42,608 nt of DNA from Sutterella sp. UBA4713 (GCA_002404465.1 DHJT01000082.1:2374-44981), one strand, 5' to 3'; positions 7,269-16,266 are shown, counted from the first letter of the stretch. Notes: generated by a model not told the origin, from the sequence alone. Numbers and translations are program-made.

Positions 7269-8909
7269 TTACTTAACGCACTTGCAAGAGCAACGAGGCT
7301 TAAGTTGCTTGAAGAAGTCGTTACCCTTGTCATCAACAAGGATAAAGGCCGGGAAGTCAACCACTTCAATCTTGTAGATTGCTTCCATGCCGAGTTCCGG
7401 ATACTCAATGCATTCGATGCTCTTAATGGCAGCCTCGGAAAGGGCCGCAGCAACGCCGCCGATCGTTCCGAGATAAAAACCGCCGTACTTCTTGCACGCA
7501 TCGGTTACGACCTGTGTCCGGTTGCCCTTAGCGATCATCACGAACGAACCGCCCGCAGCCATGAAGGGAGCTGCGTACGGATCCATACGATTGGCTGTTG
7601 TCGGCCCCATGGAACCGCAGGCATATCCTTTCGGGGTCTTGGCCGGTCCCGCATAAAGAATCGGATGATCCTTAATGTAATCGGGGAGACCTTCGCCCTT
7701 ATCAAGACGTTCCTTCAAGCGAGCGTGCGCGATATCGCGTCCGACGATGATGGTGCCCGTTAAAGATACACGCGTGGAAACCGGGTACTTCGAAAGTTCA
7801 GCCCGAATTTGATCCATCGGCAGGGACAAATCAATCTTAACCGACTGACCTTCGCCTTCCTTGCGGAATTCCTCCGGAATCAGGCTTGCGGGGTTGTCAT
7901 CGAGCTTTTCAATCCACAGACCCTCGGCATTGATCTTACACTTGACGTTACGATCGGCCGAACAGCTCACACCGAGACCGATCGGACACGAAGCACCGTG
8001 GCGCGGCAAACGAATGACGCGCACATCGTGGGCCAAGTATTTGCCGCCGAACTGTGCGCCCAAACCGATGTTGTTGGCCGCCTCCAGAAGGATCTTTTCC
8101 ATCTCCAAATCACGGAATGCGCGGCCGGTTTCGTCACCGGTTGTCGGCAAATTGTCATAGAACTTCGTGGATGCCAACTTGACCGTGAGCATCGTCTTTT
8201 CAGCAGACGTTCCCCCGACGACAACAGCGATGTGATACGGCGGGCACGCTGCAGTTCCCAAATCCTTAATTTGTTCGACAAGGAACGGAACCAAAGCGGC
8301 CGGATTCAAAATAGCCTTTGTCTTTTGGTACAAATAAGATTTGTTGGCCGAACCGCCTCCCTTAACAACACAAAGGAACTTATACTCATTGCCTTCGACG
8401 GCCTCAATATCAATCTGAGCCGGCAAATTGCACTTGGTATTGACTTCCTTGTACATGGTCAAAGGCGCGTTCTGAGAATAACGTAACGCATTTTCGGTAT
8501 AGGTTTTGTACACGCCCTTGCTGATGGCTTCTTCATCGCAAAAACCCGTGTACACGTACTGACCCTTCTCGCCGTGGACGATAGCTGTTCCCGTATCTTG
8601 GCAAATCGGCAAAATACCCTTGGCAGCAATTTCTGCATTACGTAGCATCGTCAGTGCCACGTACTTGTCGTTATCCGAACTTTCCGGATCTTTCAGAATC
8701 TTCGCAACGCACTCGTTGTGCGCACGGCGGAGCATAAAGTTCACATTGTGGAAAGCTGTGTTCATCAGCACAGTCAGCGCTTCGGGCTGGACCTTTAAAA
8801 CAGGATGCCCTTCAAAATCACCGACGCTGACGTAGTCCTTCGTAATGAGCGTGTATTCTGTATCGTCCTTGCCGACCTGAAACATCGGCGTATATTTGAA
8901 TTCCGTCAT
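7269..8909 (-). CDS. fumA: class I fumarate hydratase ([4Fe-4S], single-chain)
   Basis: 546 residues from the ATG at 8909, preceded by AAGGAG 7 nt upstream; E. coli FumA is 548. It interconverts fumarate and malate in the cytoplasm. All three cluster ligands are present: Cys103 in PICQDTG, Cys222 in AACPPYH and Cys316 in GVSCSADR. GGGSANKSYLYQ, RHGASCPIGLG, the beta-domain GPTTANRMD, and ACKKYGGFYLGTIGG with the EYPELGMEAI end all match the FumA/FumB family closely. The oxygen-sensitive cluster fits an anaerobic life style. It is divergent from dcuB across a 355-bp regulatory region, the partner expected for fumarate/malate-succinate exchange, and is followed on the same strand by a cluster-less paralogue of its N-terminal domain. 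Confidence 0.97.
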   Translation of the reverse strand: MTEFKYTPMFQVGKDDTEYTLITKDYVSVGDFEGHPVLKVQPEALTVLMNTAFHNVNFMLRRAHNECVAKILKDPESSDNDKYVALTMLRNAEIAAKGILPICQDTGTAIVHGEKGQYVYTGFCDEEAISKGVYKTYTENALRYSQNAPLTMYKEVNTKCNLPAQIDIEAVEGNEYKFLCVVKGGGSANKSYLYQKTKAILNPAALVPFLVEQIKDLGTAACPPYHIAVVVGGTSAEKTMLTVKLASTKFYDNLPTTGDETGRAFRDLEMEKILLEAANNIGLGAQFGGKYLAHDVRVIRLPRHGASCPIGLGVSCSADRNVKCKINAEGLWIEKLDDNPASLIPEEFRKEGEGQSVKIDLSLPMDQIRAELSKYPVSTRVSLTGTIIVGRDIAHARLKERLDKGEGLPDYIKDHPILYAGPAKTPKGYACGSMGPTTANRMDPYAAPFMAAGGSFVMIAKGNRTQVVTDACKKYGGFYLGTIGGVAAALSEAAIKSIECIEYPELGMEAIYKIEVVDFPAFILVDDKGNDFFKQLKPRCSCKCVK

Positions 8910-9264
8910 TTTGATCTCCTTTCCGAGCGGCATTGCGCCGTCCGTCCTTGCGTTTTGATAAACAAATACTTCACGAGCATCGACTGTCAGTACTTCTCAC
9001 AATCGACCTAAGACTCCCGATTATTTTACAGAACATCAGCCACTGTGGCACTCTACGCAAAAAAGGAGGGGCTTCCGTGTAACTCCATCAAATATAAGGC
9101 TTTTCCCCTACTCCTTTCGGATAAGTTTCGCCCGTCCCGTTTCCCCCGATAGAACAATTGTTTTACTTTAATCAAATTTTTGTTATCTGCCTATTCACTT
9201 TTTGTTACAAGTGCGCCATCATACGATCGTCCTTTTTACCTAACTACAAGAAAGGGGAATTTTT
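8910..9264. promoter_or_regulatory. divergent fumA/dcuB control region
   Basis: 355 bp with no gene. It must hold both promoters. On the dcuB side it has an AACAATTGTT palindrome (9153-9162), a weak FNR-like 5-4-5 arrangement TTTAC-N4-ATCAA (9162-9175, only the right half good), a direct repeat TTTTTGTTA (9177-9185 and 9199-9207, 22 bp apart) and the inverted repeat CACTT-N8-AAGTG (9196-9213). I could not place -35/-10 boxes with confidence. Confidence 0.45.
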
Positions 9265-10620
9265 ATGGAAATAGGACTTGACTTCTGGCTAGAGCTCTGT
9301 GTGCTCTTGGCCTGCTTGTTCTACGCGGCCCCGCGCGGCGGTTTTACGCTCGGTATGATCGGCGGCGTCGGCCTTATCATCTTCATCTTTTTCTTCCACA
9401 TGAAGCCTGGCAAACCGCCGGTCGACGTGATTCTCACGATTTTGGCCGTTGTGTGCGCCTCGGCAACATTGCAAGCTTGCGGAGGCTTGGATTGCTTGCT
9501 ACAAGTCGCGGAAAAACTGCTACGTAAACACCCGCGCTTCGTTTGCTATCTGGCTCCGTATCTTTGCTGGTTCCTGACAGTGTTGTGCGGTACGGGTCAC
9601 ACCGTCTACACGATGCTCCCGATTATTTATGACGTTGCCATTAAAAACGGTGTGCGTCCCGAACGCCCGATGGCCGCATCCACGATTGCTGCTCAGATGG
9701 GTGTGATTTGCTCGCCGGCTGCCGTTGCCTTCGTCTCGATGGTCGGCTTCATGGAAAAAGGCAACTACCTGATCGCCGGTCATCCCTTTAACATGTTCCA
9801 TTTGGGCTTTATTGTTTGGCCCGCTGCCATCGTCGGCCTGTTTATGGTCGGCACGTTCTCCGTGTATCGCGGCAAGGACTTGGATAAGGATGAAAAGTTC
9901 CAGGCGTTGATTGCCGATCCTGAACAGCGTAAGTACGTCTACGGTGAAACGACGACGCTTATCGGCATTAAGTTCTCGAAAAAGCAGTGGGGAAGCCTTT
10001 GGATCTTCTTAGCCACCGTTGCTATGGTGGCTCTGCTCGGTGCCTTCAAGGAACTGCGTCCGCTCGTCGGAAAGAAGCGCCTATCAATGACCCTTGTCAT
10101 TCAGATGTTCATGATTACGTCTGCCTTCTTTATGTTGCTTTTCTGCAAGTCAAATAAGAAGGTCAGTACAACGTCCGTGTTCATCGCCGGTATGGTTGCC
10201 ATCGTTTCCGTGTACGGCGTGGCTTGGATGTCCGATACGATGTTCTCGAATCACTTGGATGCCTTGAAAGCAGAATTGACCGAATGGGTTAAATCCGCTC
10301 CGTGGACCTTCGGTATCGTCCTTTTGCTTGTGTCTAAATTGGTGAACTCTCAGGCAGCTGCCGTGGCCATTGTCGTCCCGGTCGCCCTGCAAATCGGCAC
10401 GCCTCCCGGAGTCGTTCTTGCGATGGCTTCGGCTGCGTACGGTTACTACATTCTGCCGACCTACCCGTCCGACCTTGCGGCCATTACGTTTGACCGCTCC
10501 GGCACAACGCACATCGGCAAGTTTGTTATTAACCACTCGTTCATTATGCCCGGCTTAATCGGCGTCGGTACGGCTACCGTCGTCGGCTACATGCTCGGCA
10601 TCCTGTACGGGTACATCTAA
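9265..10620 (+). CDS. dcuB: anaerobic C4-dicarboxylate transporter DcuB
   Basis: A 451-residue inner-membrane antiporter that exchanges external fumarate or malate for internal succinate during fumarate respiration. It matches DcuB rather than DcuA: FYAAPRGGFTLGMIGGVGL, MKPGKPPVDV, SATLQACGGLD, LTVLCGTGHTVYTMLPIIYDVAIKNGVRPERPMAAS and the cytoplasmic RGKDLDKDE segment (~residues 203-211), then VNSQAAAVA, YYILPTYPSDLAAI and FDRSGTTHIGKFVINHSF at the C-terminus. Ten or more membrane segments are visible. AAGGGGA about 7 nt upstream sets the ATG start. It is monocistronic, with its own structured 3' region and terminator, and is divergent from fumarase. The FNR-like half site upstream would fit anaerobic induction but is weak. 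Confidence 0.95.
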   Translation: MEIGLDFWLELCVLLACLFYAAPRGGFTLGMIGGVGLIIFIFFFHMKPGKPPVDVILTILAVVCASATLQACGGLDCLLQVAEKLLRKHPRFVCYLAPYLCWFLTVLCGTGHTVYTMLPIIYDVAIKNGVRPERPMAASTIAAQMGVICSPAAVAFVSMVGFMEKGNYLIAGHPFNMFHLGFIVWPAAIVGLFMVGTFSVYRGKDLDKDEKFQALIADPEQRKYVYGETTTLIGIKFSKKQWGSLWIFLATVAMVALLGAFKELRPLVGKKRLSMTLVIQMFMITSAFFMLLFCKSNKKVSTTSVFIAGMVAIVSVYGVAWMSDTMFSNHLDALKAELTEWVKSAPWTFGIVLLLVSKLVNSQAAAVAIVVPVALQIGTPPGVVLAMASAAYGYYILPTYPSDLAAITFDRSGTTHIGKFVINHSFIMPGLIGVGTATVVGYMLGILYGYI

Positions 10621-10622
10621 TC

Positions 10623-10683
10623 GGTTGCTCAATATTTCCAAGGTACTGAAAGGACATTAAGTACCACTTTTCGAAAAGCAACC
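10623..10683 (+). ncRNA. two-tier hairpin in the dcuB 3' region (possible 3'-UTR small RNA body)
   Basis: Two nested inverted repeats lie just after the dcuB stop: outer GGTTGCT (10623-10629) with AGCAACC (10677-10683), inner GGTACT (10642-10647) with AGTACC (10660-10665). They form one symmetrical stem with a 12/11-nt internal loop and a 12-nt apical loop. A strong terminator follows 15 nt later, so the whole 10623-10734 stretch has the layout of a 3'-derived small RNA. No expression evidence is available. Confidence 0.35.
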
Positions 10684-10698
10684 CGCAAAGTGAATACG

Positions 10699-10734
10699 CA
10701 AAGACGGAACCGATATCGGTTCCGTCTTTGTTTT
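10699..10734 (+). terminator. rho-independent terminator of dcuB
   Basis: A perfect 32-nt palindrome (10699-10730: CAAAGACGGAACCGAT and its reverse complement) followed by TTTT. A stem this complete works in either direction, but only dcuB runs into it. Confidence 0.85.
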
Positions 10735-10768
10735 ATGCTCTCCCGATCGGAAACAGTGCCTGAAATCC

Positions 10769-10774
10769 TATAAT
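10769..10774 (+). promoter_or_regulatory. -10 element of the mnmA promoter
   Basis: An exact TATAAT hexamer 36 bp before the mnmA start codon and downstream of the dcuB terminator. The -35 region is poor (TCGGAA at 16-bp spacing). Confidence 0.45.
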
Positions 10775-10810
10775 CTGCCCTATCCGAAAATTTTCAATTG
10801 AACATGTTTT

Positions 10811-11917
10811 ATGCGCAAAGTCGTTATCGGCATGAGCGGCGGGGTCGACAGTGCCGTCTCAGCCTATTTACTAAAGCAAGCCGGATATGACGTCGTCGGG
10901 CTATTTATGAAAAATTGGGAAGACGACGATGACTCAGAATATTGTTCAAGCCGACGCGATTTCATTGATGCGGCAAGCGCTGCCGACGTCATCGGCATTG
11001 ACTTGGAGGCCGTGAACTTTGCCAAAGAGTACAAAGAACGTGTCTTTTCGAACTTTTTAACTGAATATGCCGCAGGGCGCACACCCAATCCGGATGTGCT
11101 TTGCAATTCGGAAATTAAATTTGCCGCTTTTCTCGATTACGCCATGACAATGGGAGCCGATCACATTGCCACGGGGCACTACTGTCGTGTACGCGAAAGA
11201 GACGGCCTGTTTGAATTGCTACGCGGGACAGACCCTGGAAAAGACCAGAGCTATTTTCTGCATCGACTTACTCAAGCGCAACTTTCCAAAGCCGTTTTTC
11301 CCGTCGGAGGTATGTACAAACGCGATGTGCGTGCTCTGGCCCTTAAAATCGGCTTGCCTGTAGCTCAAAAAAAGGATTCCACGGGAATCTGCTTTATCGG
11401 GGAACGTCCGTTTCGGGAATTTCTCAGCCGTTATCTGCCGACACATCCCGGCCCGATAAAAAACGAACAAGGGGAAATTATCGGCCAACATGTGGGTCTG
11501 AGCTTTTATACCCTCGGGCAACGCAAGGGTATCGGCATCGGCGGACGACGCGACGGCAACGACGAGCCGTGGTTTGTCGCCAAAAAGGACCTGGAAACCA
11601 ACACGCTCTGGGTCGTGCAGGGGCACGACAATCCGCATCTGCTTTCCGAGAGTCTGACAGCAATTAACACAAGTTGGATTTCCGGCCTCTTGCCGAACAC
11701 GGACGATCACGTAACGGTTAAGACCCGGTACAGAGCACCGGACGGCCCCTGTCGCATCACCGACATCGAGCAAAACACATTAAAACTAAACTTCCCGACA
11801 CCGCAATGGGCTCCGACGCCGGGACAAAGTGCCGTCTTGTACTCCGGTGATGTCTGCCTCGGAGGCGGATTTATCGACTCTGTTCGTCTTAAAAGCGATT
11901 TAAATTTAATGTCGTAA
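10811..11917 (+). CDS. mnmA: tRNA-specific 2-thiouridylase MnmA
   Basis: A 368-residue cytoplasmic enzyme that uses ATP and a persulfide relay to thiolate U34 of tRNA-Lys, -Glu and -Gln. The PP-loop SGGVDS is at residues 9-14. The catalytic cysteine pair is Cys98 (NPDVLCN) and Cys194 (TGICFIGER). GKDQSYFL (143-150), the family motif for tRNA contact, and the TLGQRKGIGIGG segment before the C-terminal beta-barrel are all present. Length is normal for the family. It begins a plus-strand cluster; yihA starts 12 bp after its stop. The start has no clear Shine-Dalgarno sequence, but a TATAAT box lies upstream. Confidence 0.97.
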   Translation: MRKVVIGMSGGVDSAVSAYLLKQAGYDVVGLFMKNWEDDDDSEYCSSRRDFIDAASAADVIGIDLEAVNFAKEYKERVFSNFLTEYAAGRTPNPDVLCNSEIKFAAFLDYAMTMGADHIATGHYCRVRERDGLFELLRGTDPGKDQSYFLHRLTQAQLSKAVFPVGGMYKRDVRALALKIGLPVAQKKDSTGICFIGERPFREFLSRYLPTHPGPIKNEQGEIIGQHVGLSFYTLGQRKGIGIGGRRDGNDEPWFVAKKDLETNTLWVVQGHDNPHLLSESLTAINTSWISGLLPNTDDHVTVKTRYRAPDGPCRITDIEQNTLKLNFPTPQWAPTPGQSAVLYSGDVCLGGGFIDSVRLKSDLNLMS

Positions 11918-11928
11918 GGAGCTACGCA

Positions 11929-12570
11929 GTGAACCTATTTGCTTCTGCTCGTTTTGCAACCTCGGCAGCCCGGCTCGCGCAGCTCCCGGCTCCTGGGTTA
12001 CCCGAAATTGCTTTTGCCGGGCGCTCCAACGCCGGAAAATCCACAACAATTAATGTATTAACGCGGCAGGGACAATTAGCCTTTGCGTCTAAAACACCCG
12101 GGCGTACTCAGCTGATTAATTTTTTCCGTCTGACTCAAAAAGAAAACGAAGTCGGTTTTCTCGTCGACCTTCCCGGATACGGATACTCCAAAGCCGCCCC
12201 CGACACACGGGCTCAGTGGTCAGAACTAATCGGCGGCTATTTGGACGGAAGACCTTCGCTTGTCGGCATCGTTCTTGTGATGGATGCCAGGCGACCTTTC
12301 ATGCCGGCCGATGAATGGCTAATTAAATTTTTCTCAGACAAAGCACACGTCCGACAACTGTGGCTCCTTAATAAATGCGACAAATTAAATCGCAGTGAGC
12401 GCACCGGCATTCTCAGGCTTGCTTGTACCCGAGCAGAGAAAACCGGAGAGCACGTTTCGGTTCAACTTTTTTCCGGTCTGAAAAAAGAGGGAGCGGAAAA
12501 ACTCGCACAAACTCTTTTAAGCTGGATTGATCCGGAAGGACAATTCGGCACTCGGATCGATTGTCAATAA
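11929..12570 (+). CDS. yihA: ribosome-biogenesis GTPase YihA/YsxC (EngB)
   Basis: A 213-residue TRAFAC-class GTPase needed for large ribosomal subunit assembly. G1 is GRSNAGKST (~residues 31-39), followed by the switch region TPGRTQLINFF (~58-68), the G3 motif DLPGYGYSKA (~81-90) and the G4 motif LNKCDKL (~145-151). The start is a GTG with AAGGAG upstream, in the last bases of the mnmA-yihA gap. It ends 11 bp before the hemB start. Size and motif spacing are normal for the family. Confidence 0.96.
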   Translation: MNLFASARFATSAARLAQLPAPGLPEIAFAGRSNAGKSTTINVLTRQGQLAFASKTPGRTQLINFFRLTQKENEVGFLVDLPGYGYSKAAPDTRAQWSELIGGYLDGRPSLVGIVLVMDARRPFMPADEWLIKFFSDKAHVRQLWLLNKCDKLNRSERTGILRLACTRAEKTGEHVSVQLFSGLKKEGAEKLAQTLLSWIDPEGQFGTRIDCQ

Positions 12571-12581
12571 TCGAGGTATTT

Positions 12582-13595
12582 ATGCAAACATTGGGACACT
12601 ATCCGCAAGTACGCATGCGTCGCATGCGCCATGATGATTTTTCGCGCCGTCTGATGCGCGAAAACGTTGTCACTGTCAATGATTTGATCCTTCCCGTCTT
12701 TGTAAAAGAAGGAACAAGTGATCGTGAGCCGATTCCGACAATGCCGGGCGTTGTACGCTACACGCTTGACGAGCTGCTGAAAATATGCGGAGAATGCGTG
12801 GATTTAGGAATTCCCATGGTGGCACTCTTTCCGGTCATCGACCCTGCGCTCAAGACGCCGGACGGTTCGGAAGCAACAAATCCGGACGGCCTCATTCCGC
12901 GCGTTGTTCGAGCGATTAAGAAAGCCTATCCCGAACTCGGCGTCATGTGTGATGTTGCCTTGGATCCCTACACCACGCACGGTCAAGACGGCTTAATTGA
13001 CAGCACCGGATATATCCTTAATGATGAAACCGTCAAAATGCTCATCGGACAAGCTTTGGCGCAAGCTCAGGCAGGTGCCGACGTCGTCGCGCCCAGTGAC
13101 ATGATGGACGGTCGAATCGGTGCAATTCGTCAGTCCCTGGAAAGTCAAAATCTTATCCACACGCGCATTATGGCCTACTCAGCCAAGTATGCCTCAGCTT
13201 TTTACGGACCATTTCGCGATGCCGTCGGATCAAGCTCGAATCTCGGCAAATCGAACAAAGATGTTTATCAGCAAGATCCGGCCAACAGTAACGAAGCATT
13301 GTGGGAAGTCGGCCTTGACCTGGCCGAAGGAGCAGACATGGTGATGGTCAAACCCGGGTTACCTTACCTTGATGTCATTCGTCGCGTCAAAGATGAATTT
13401 AAGGCACCGACCTTTGCCTATCATGTCTCGGGTGAATACGCGATGATCAAGTGCGCTGCAGCAGCCGGCTGCATTGATGAAAAGAAAATCACCATGGAAT
13501 CCATGATTGCATTCAAACGAGCCGGAGCCGACGGCATATTGACATACTGCGCCGTTGATGTCGCTCGTTGGATTCGTCAAGGATATAACTACTAA
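12582..13595 (+). CDS. hemB: delta-aminolevulinic acid dehydratase (porphobilinogen synthase)
   Basis: 337 residues from the ATG at 12582, preceded by AGGT; a frame extension to a TTG overlapping yihA is less likely. It condenses two 5-aminolevulinates to porphobilinogen in haem and corrinoid precursor synthesis. The Schiff-base lysines are in YSAKYASAFYGPFRDA and VMVKPGLPYLD. The metal loop reads DVALDPYTTHGQDG instead of the cysteine-rich form DVCLCEYTDHGHC, so this is the magnesium/potassium-type enzyme, not the zinc type. The C-terminal YHVSGEYAMIK and GILTYCA segments are standard. A terminator hairpin follows 27 bp after the stop. Confidence 0.97.
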   Translation: MQTLGHYPQVRMRRMRHDDFSRRLMRENVVTVNDLILPVFVKEGTSDREPIPTMPGVVRYTLDELLKICGECVDLGIPMVALFPVIDPALKTPDGSEATNPDGLIPRVVRAIKKAYPELGVMCDVALDPYTTHGQDGLIDSTGYILNDETVKMLIGQALAQAQAGADVVAPSDMMDGRIGAIRQSLESQNLIHTRIMAYSAKYASAFYGPFRDAVGSSSNLGKSNKDVYQQDPANSNEALWEVGLDLAEGADMVMVKPGLPYLDVIRRVKDEFKAPTFAYHVSGEYAMIKCAAAAGCIDEKKITMESMIAFKRAGADGILTYCAVDVARWIRQGYNY

Positions 13596-13622
13596 GCACC
13601 TCCTTGACCGCACCTATCCGTG

Positions 13623-13672
13623 AAAAAACCGCTCAAACACTCGCTCCGGCTGAGGCCGAGCGGTTTTTTTTT
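13623..13672. terminator. terminator between convergent hemB and sppA
   Basis: AAAAAACCGCTC pairs with GAGCGGTTTTTT around an inner GC-rich hairpin (CGCTCCGGC TGAG GCCGAGCG, one bulge). T runs on both strands flank the stem, so it can stop both hemB (plus) and sppA (minus) transcription. Confidence 0.75.
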
Positions 13673-13697
13673 CGATTTCGATGATTCTCAATTTCGA

Positions 13698-15515
13698 TTA
13701 AGGCATCACCAGGCAATGTGCAATCGGCTCTACGGGACTGCGAACCAGAGAAAGGATTCTTCGTGCGGGACTTGCGATTTGCTCGTCCAACTGTGTCTGG
13801 ATCACCCCCGAAGAATTGGAAGTGACCGACTTCGCGGTAACAAGCAACTTCTCAATCCAACTTCTCGCGGTATTGGGCGCCTCTTCGTACCAATAAACGG
13901 GAGCCGACGCCTTAAGTTTTGCCAATCTTCTGGCTTCGTTTTGCGCCTTTTCAAAGCCGCCCAAGTCGTCCACAAGCCCGAACTGATAAGCTTGCCGTCC
14001 CGTATACACACGTCCTTGTGCCAAAGGTTCGACTTTGGCTATCGGCATCTTTCTGGCATCGGAAACCAAGCGCAAAAAATCCGAATATGTGCGCTCAACG
14101 GTCATTTCCATGATGTGTTCGAAGCGTGAATCAAGTGCCAAGGTCGGGCTCTTGGCTCTGACAAGCCACTCGGTATAAGCACCTCCCGCGCCGACGGAAA
14201 AACGATTCAGAGCGTTTTCAAAGGTCGGCATCATGCCGAAAACGCCGACCGAGCCCGTGATTGTCATCGGATCGGCAATAATTTTATTAGCAGCTAAACT
14301 GATCCAGTAGCCGCCGCTTGCGGCCATGTCTCCCATGCTGACAACAACGGGCTTGCCGCTTTTACGAACACCCTCAAGCTCACGCCGGATCATCTCACTG
14401 GCAACGGCACTGCCTCCCGGGCTGTCAATGCGTACAACGAGAGCGGCGATATGACCGTCGTGTTTGGCCTGTCGAATAAGTTCCGTGGCGCTGCGCGCAC
14501 CAATCATACCCATACCGTTTGCGCCGTCTCGAATATCGCCCTCAAGCGTAACAACCGCGATACCCTTCTCTCCGCTTTCTTTAGCAGGATTTGCATCCAG
14601 ATAGTCCAAGTAGTCCACAAAGCGCAGACCCTCTTGCTTTTTCGTCCCTTGGCGGTCTTGCAATAAGACACGCACCTCATCGGCACCTCGAACGGCGTCA
14701 ACAAGATTGGCATTGAGCGCCACACGGCTCATGTCGCCCTGAGCCAGACGTACTTCTTTTTCAAAATTTCGGATGAGCGCACTCACGGCTCCCGGCATCA
14801 ATCCCCGAGAACGTTCAACCGATTCGGTCACCTGCTTCCAGATGTCATTCATCCAGAATCGATCAGCTCGCAGCGCCTCTTCGCTCGGAGCTTTACGTAC
14901 AAACGTTTCGGGAAACGACTTATAAGCACCGGCTTTAAAAACATGCACCGTCACGCCGAGATTTTTGAGTGCTTCTCCCCAATACAGGCGCGTATCGCCG
15001 ATTCCCGTCAAAAGTACGCTTCCCATCGGATGCAGGAACACCTCGCTTGCGTGCGAAGCAATCATGTATTGACGCTGAGAAAAAGAGCTGGACCAGACGG
15101 TGACTTTCTTTCCCGTCGCGCGTACCTTATCCATCGCCTGACCGATTTCGCGCAAACTCGCAAAGCCGGCCGATTGCAAGTCTTCGACACGAATCAAAAC
15201 GCTTTCGATACGCGAATCTTCCCGTGCCACATCCAAAGCACGAATCACATCACGGAGGCGTGTTTCCGGATCGGCACCGGAGATCGCGTAGGCCAATGCC
15301 GCCTCACGCGCCCCCAAATTCGATTGCTCGACAATCTTTCCGGAAATCGGGATGACCAACGCCGTTTTTTCCTCAATCCGAACGGTATCGTTTCGAAAAA
15401 TCAAAATGCCGATTCCGATTAAAAGGAACAGCAAAATGAGATTCCCGATAGCCCGACGCGTAAAATCCAGGCTCTTCCAAAAGCGCGATCCGATCCACTT
15501 AACGGCGTTCCACAC
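13698..15515 (-). CDS. sppA: signal peptide peptidase SppA (67-kDa type)
   Basis: A 605-residue inner-membrane serine protease that degrades cleaved signal peptides. An N-terminal anchor (residues ~22-41, NLILLFLLIGIGILIF) is followed by two tandem protease domains. The catalytic lysine is Lys199 in GAYKSFPETF and the nucleophile is Ser400 in GDMAASGGYW, with DSPGGSA (364-370) and TGSVGVFG nearby, as in E. coli SppA (Lys209, Ser409). The start is a GTG with AGGAG 8 nt upstream; it overlaps the HAD gene by 17 bp, showing translational coupling. It is the last gene of the hslV-hslU-HAD-sppA operon. Confidence 0.95.
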   Translation of the reverse strand: MWNAVKWIGSRFWKSLDFTRRAIGNLILLFLLIGIGILIFRNDTVRIEEKTALVIPISGKIVEQSNLGAREAALAYAISGADPETRLRDVIRALDVAREDSRIESVLIRVEDLQSAGFASLREIGQAMDKVRATGKKVTVWSSSFSQRQYMIASHASEVFLHPMGSVLLTGIGDTRLYWGEALKNLGVTVHVFKAGAYKSFPETFVRKAPSEEALRADRFWMNDIWKQVTESVERSRGLMPGAVSALIRNFEKEVRLAQGDMSRVALNANLVDAVRGADEVRVLLQDRQGTKKQEGLRFVDYLDYLDANPAKESGEKGIAVVTLEGDIRDGANGMGMIGARSATELIRQAKHDGHIAALVVRIDSPGGSAVASEMIRRELEGVRKSGKPVVVSMGDMAASGGYWISLAANKIIADPMTITGSVGVFGMMPTFENALNRFSVGAGGAYTEWLVRAKSPTLALDSRFEHIMEMTVERTYSDFLRLVSDARKMPIAKVEPLAQGRVYTGRQAYQFGLVDDLGGFEKAQNEARRLAKLKASAPVYWYEEAPNTARSWIEKLLVTAKSVTSNSSGVIQTQLDEQIASPARRILSLVRSPVEPIAHCLVMP

Positions 15516-16254
15516 GGCGCATCTCCTGTCTTGCCGATCTTGGCTTCATCGCTATTTTCGCAAGTTCCGAGACATCATGCACGGCATAATCGACAAACGA
15601 GGGCCGCCGAGCACGTCTTCCTGAGACACTTCCGGTACACCAAATCGTTTTCAGACCGAGTGTCTTGGCAGATTTCAAGTTACCAAGCCCGTCATCGATC
15701 AAAGTCGCACACGTAGCCCTCACGCGACATTGGGCCAAAATGCGGGAAAAAACACCTTTATCAGGCTTGCAGTACCACTGTCCGGCAAAGCGCATTTGTT
15801 CGGGTGAAAACACCGCTTCAAACGCGTCCCGAATTCCCAGTACGGAAAGAACACGACAAGCATATGCATAAGGACCGTTTGTCACAACGACTTTGCGACC
15901 GGGAAGACAAGCCAAAAATTGTCTCGCGTAGTTTGCCGAAAGAATCGGAGTCACTAAATTTGTCAAGTCAAAATCATGCGTCTCACGGAAAAATTCCTCC
16001 GGATCGATACCGAAATGCCGATATAGCCCTAGAAACGTGGCGCCGTAGCGCCGCCAATAGGCATTCTGAATTCTTGACGCCTCGTCCAAAGGAAGCTGTA
16101 AGCGATCGGCAATAAACAAAGCCATTCGGCGATGGATTTCATGGAAAACCCCACTGGTTGCGTCATAAAGGGTATTGTCCAAATCAAAAAGCCAAAGCGC
16201 CGTGTTTTTCAAAGTCTTTGCGCGGACCGGCAGTGTTCTTACCCGAACGTACAC
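15499..16254 (-). CDS. HAD-family hydrolase, pyrimidine 5'-nucleotidase-like
   Basis: 251 residues from a GTG at 16254 (AGGA upstream), 12 bp after hslU and overlapping sppA by 17 bp. HAD motif I is FDLDNTLY with nucleophile Asp24 and acid/base Asp26. Motif II is VVTNGPYAYA, motif III the lysine in KPDKGVFSRIL, and motif IV LIDDGLGNLKSA. The alpha-helical cap after motif I (HEIHRRMALFIADRLQLP) is the type found in SDT1/YjjG-like pyrimidine nucleotidases, which act on UMP/CMP or damaged pyrimidine nucleotides. The exact substrate is uncertain. The last ~30 residues are basic and unrelated to the catalytic core. Confidence 0.85.
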   Translation of the reverse strand: MYVRVRTLPVRAKTLKNTALWLFDLDNTLYDATSGVFHEIHRRMALFIADRLQLPLDEASRIQNAYWRRYGATFLGLYRHFGIDPEEFFRETHDFDLTNLVTPILSANYARQFLACLPGRKVVVTNGPYAYACRVLSVLGIRDAFEAVFSPEQMRFAGQWYCKPDKGVFSRILAQCRVRATCATLIDDGLGNLKSAKTLGLKTIWCTGSVSGRRARRPSFVDYAVHDVSELAKIAMKPRSARQEMRRVERR

Positions 16255-16266
16255 TTAACCGAATTC

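Noticed and set aside
7809..8486. 225-residue frame antisense to fumarase
   Set aside because: Overlaps a certain gene completely, without ribosome-binding site or recognisable domain.
9046..9058. Possible sigma-54 promoter (TGGCAC followed by GC) between fumA and dcuB
   Set aside because: The GG and GC elements are separated by 8 nt instead of 10, and the -12 side lacks TTGC.
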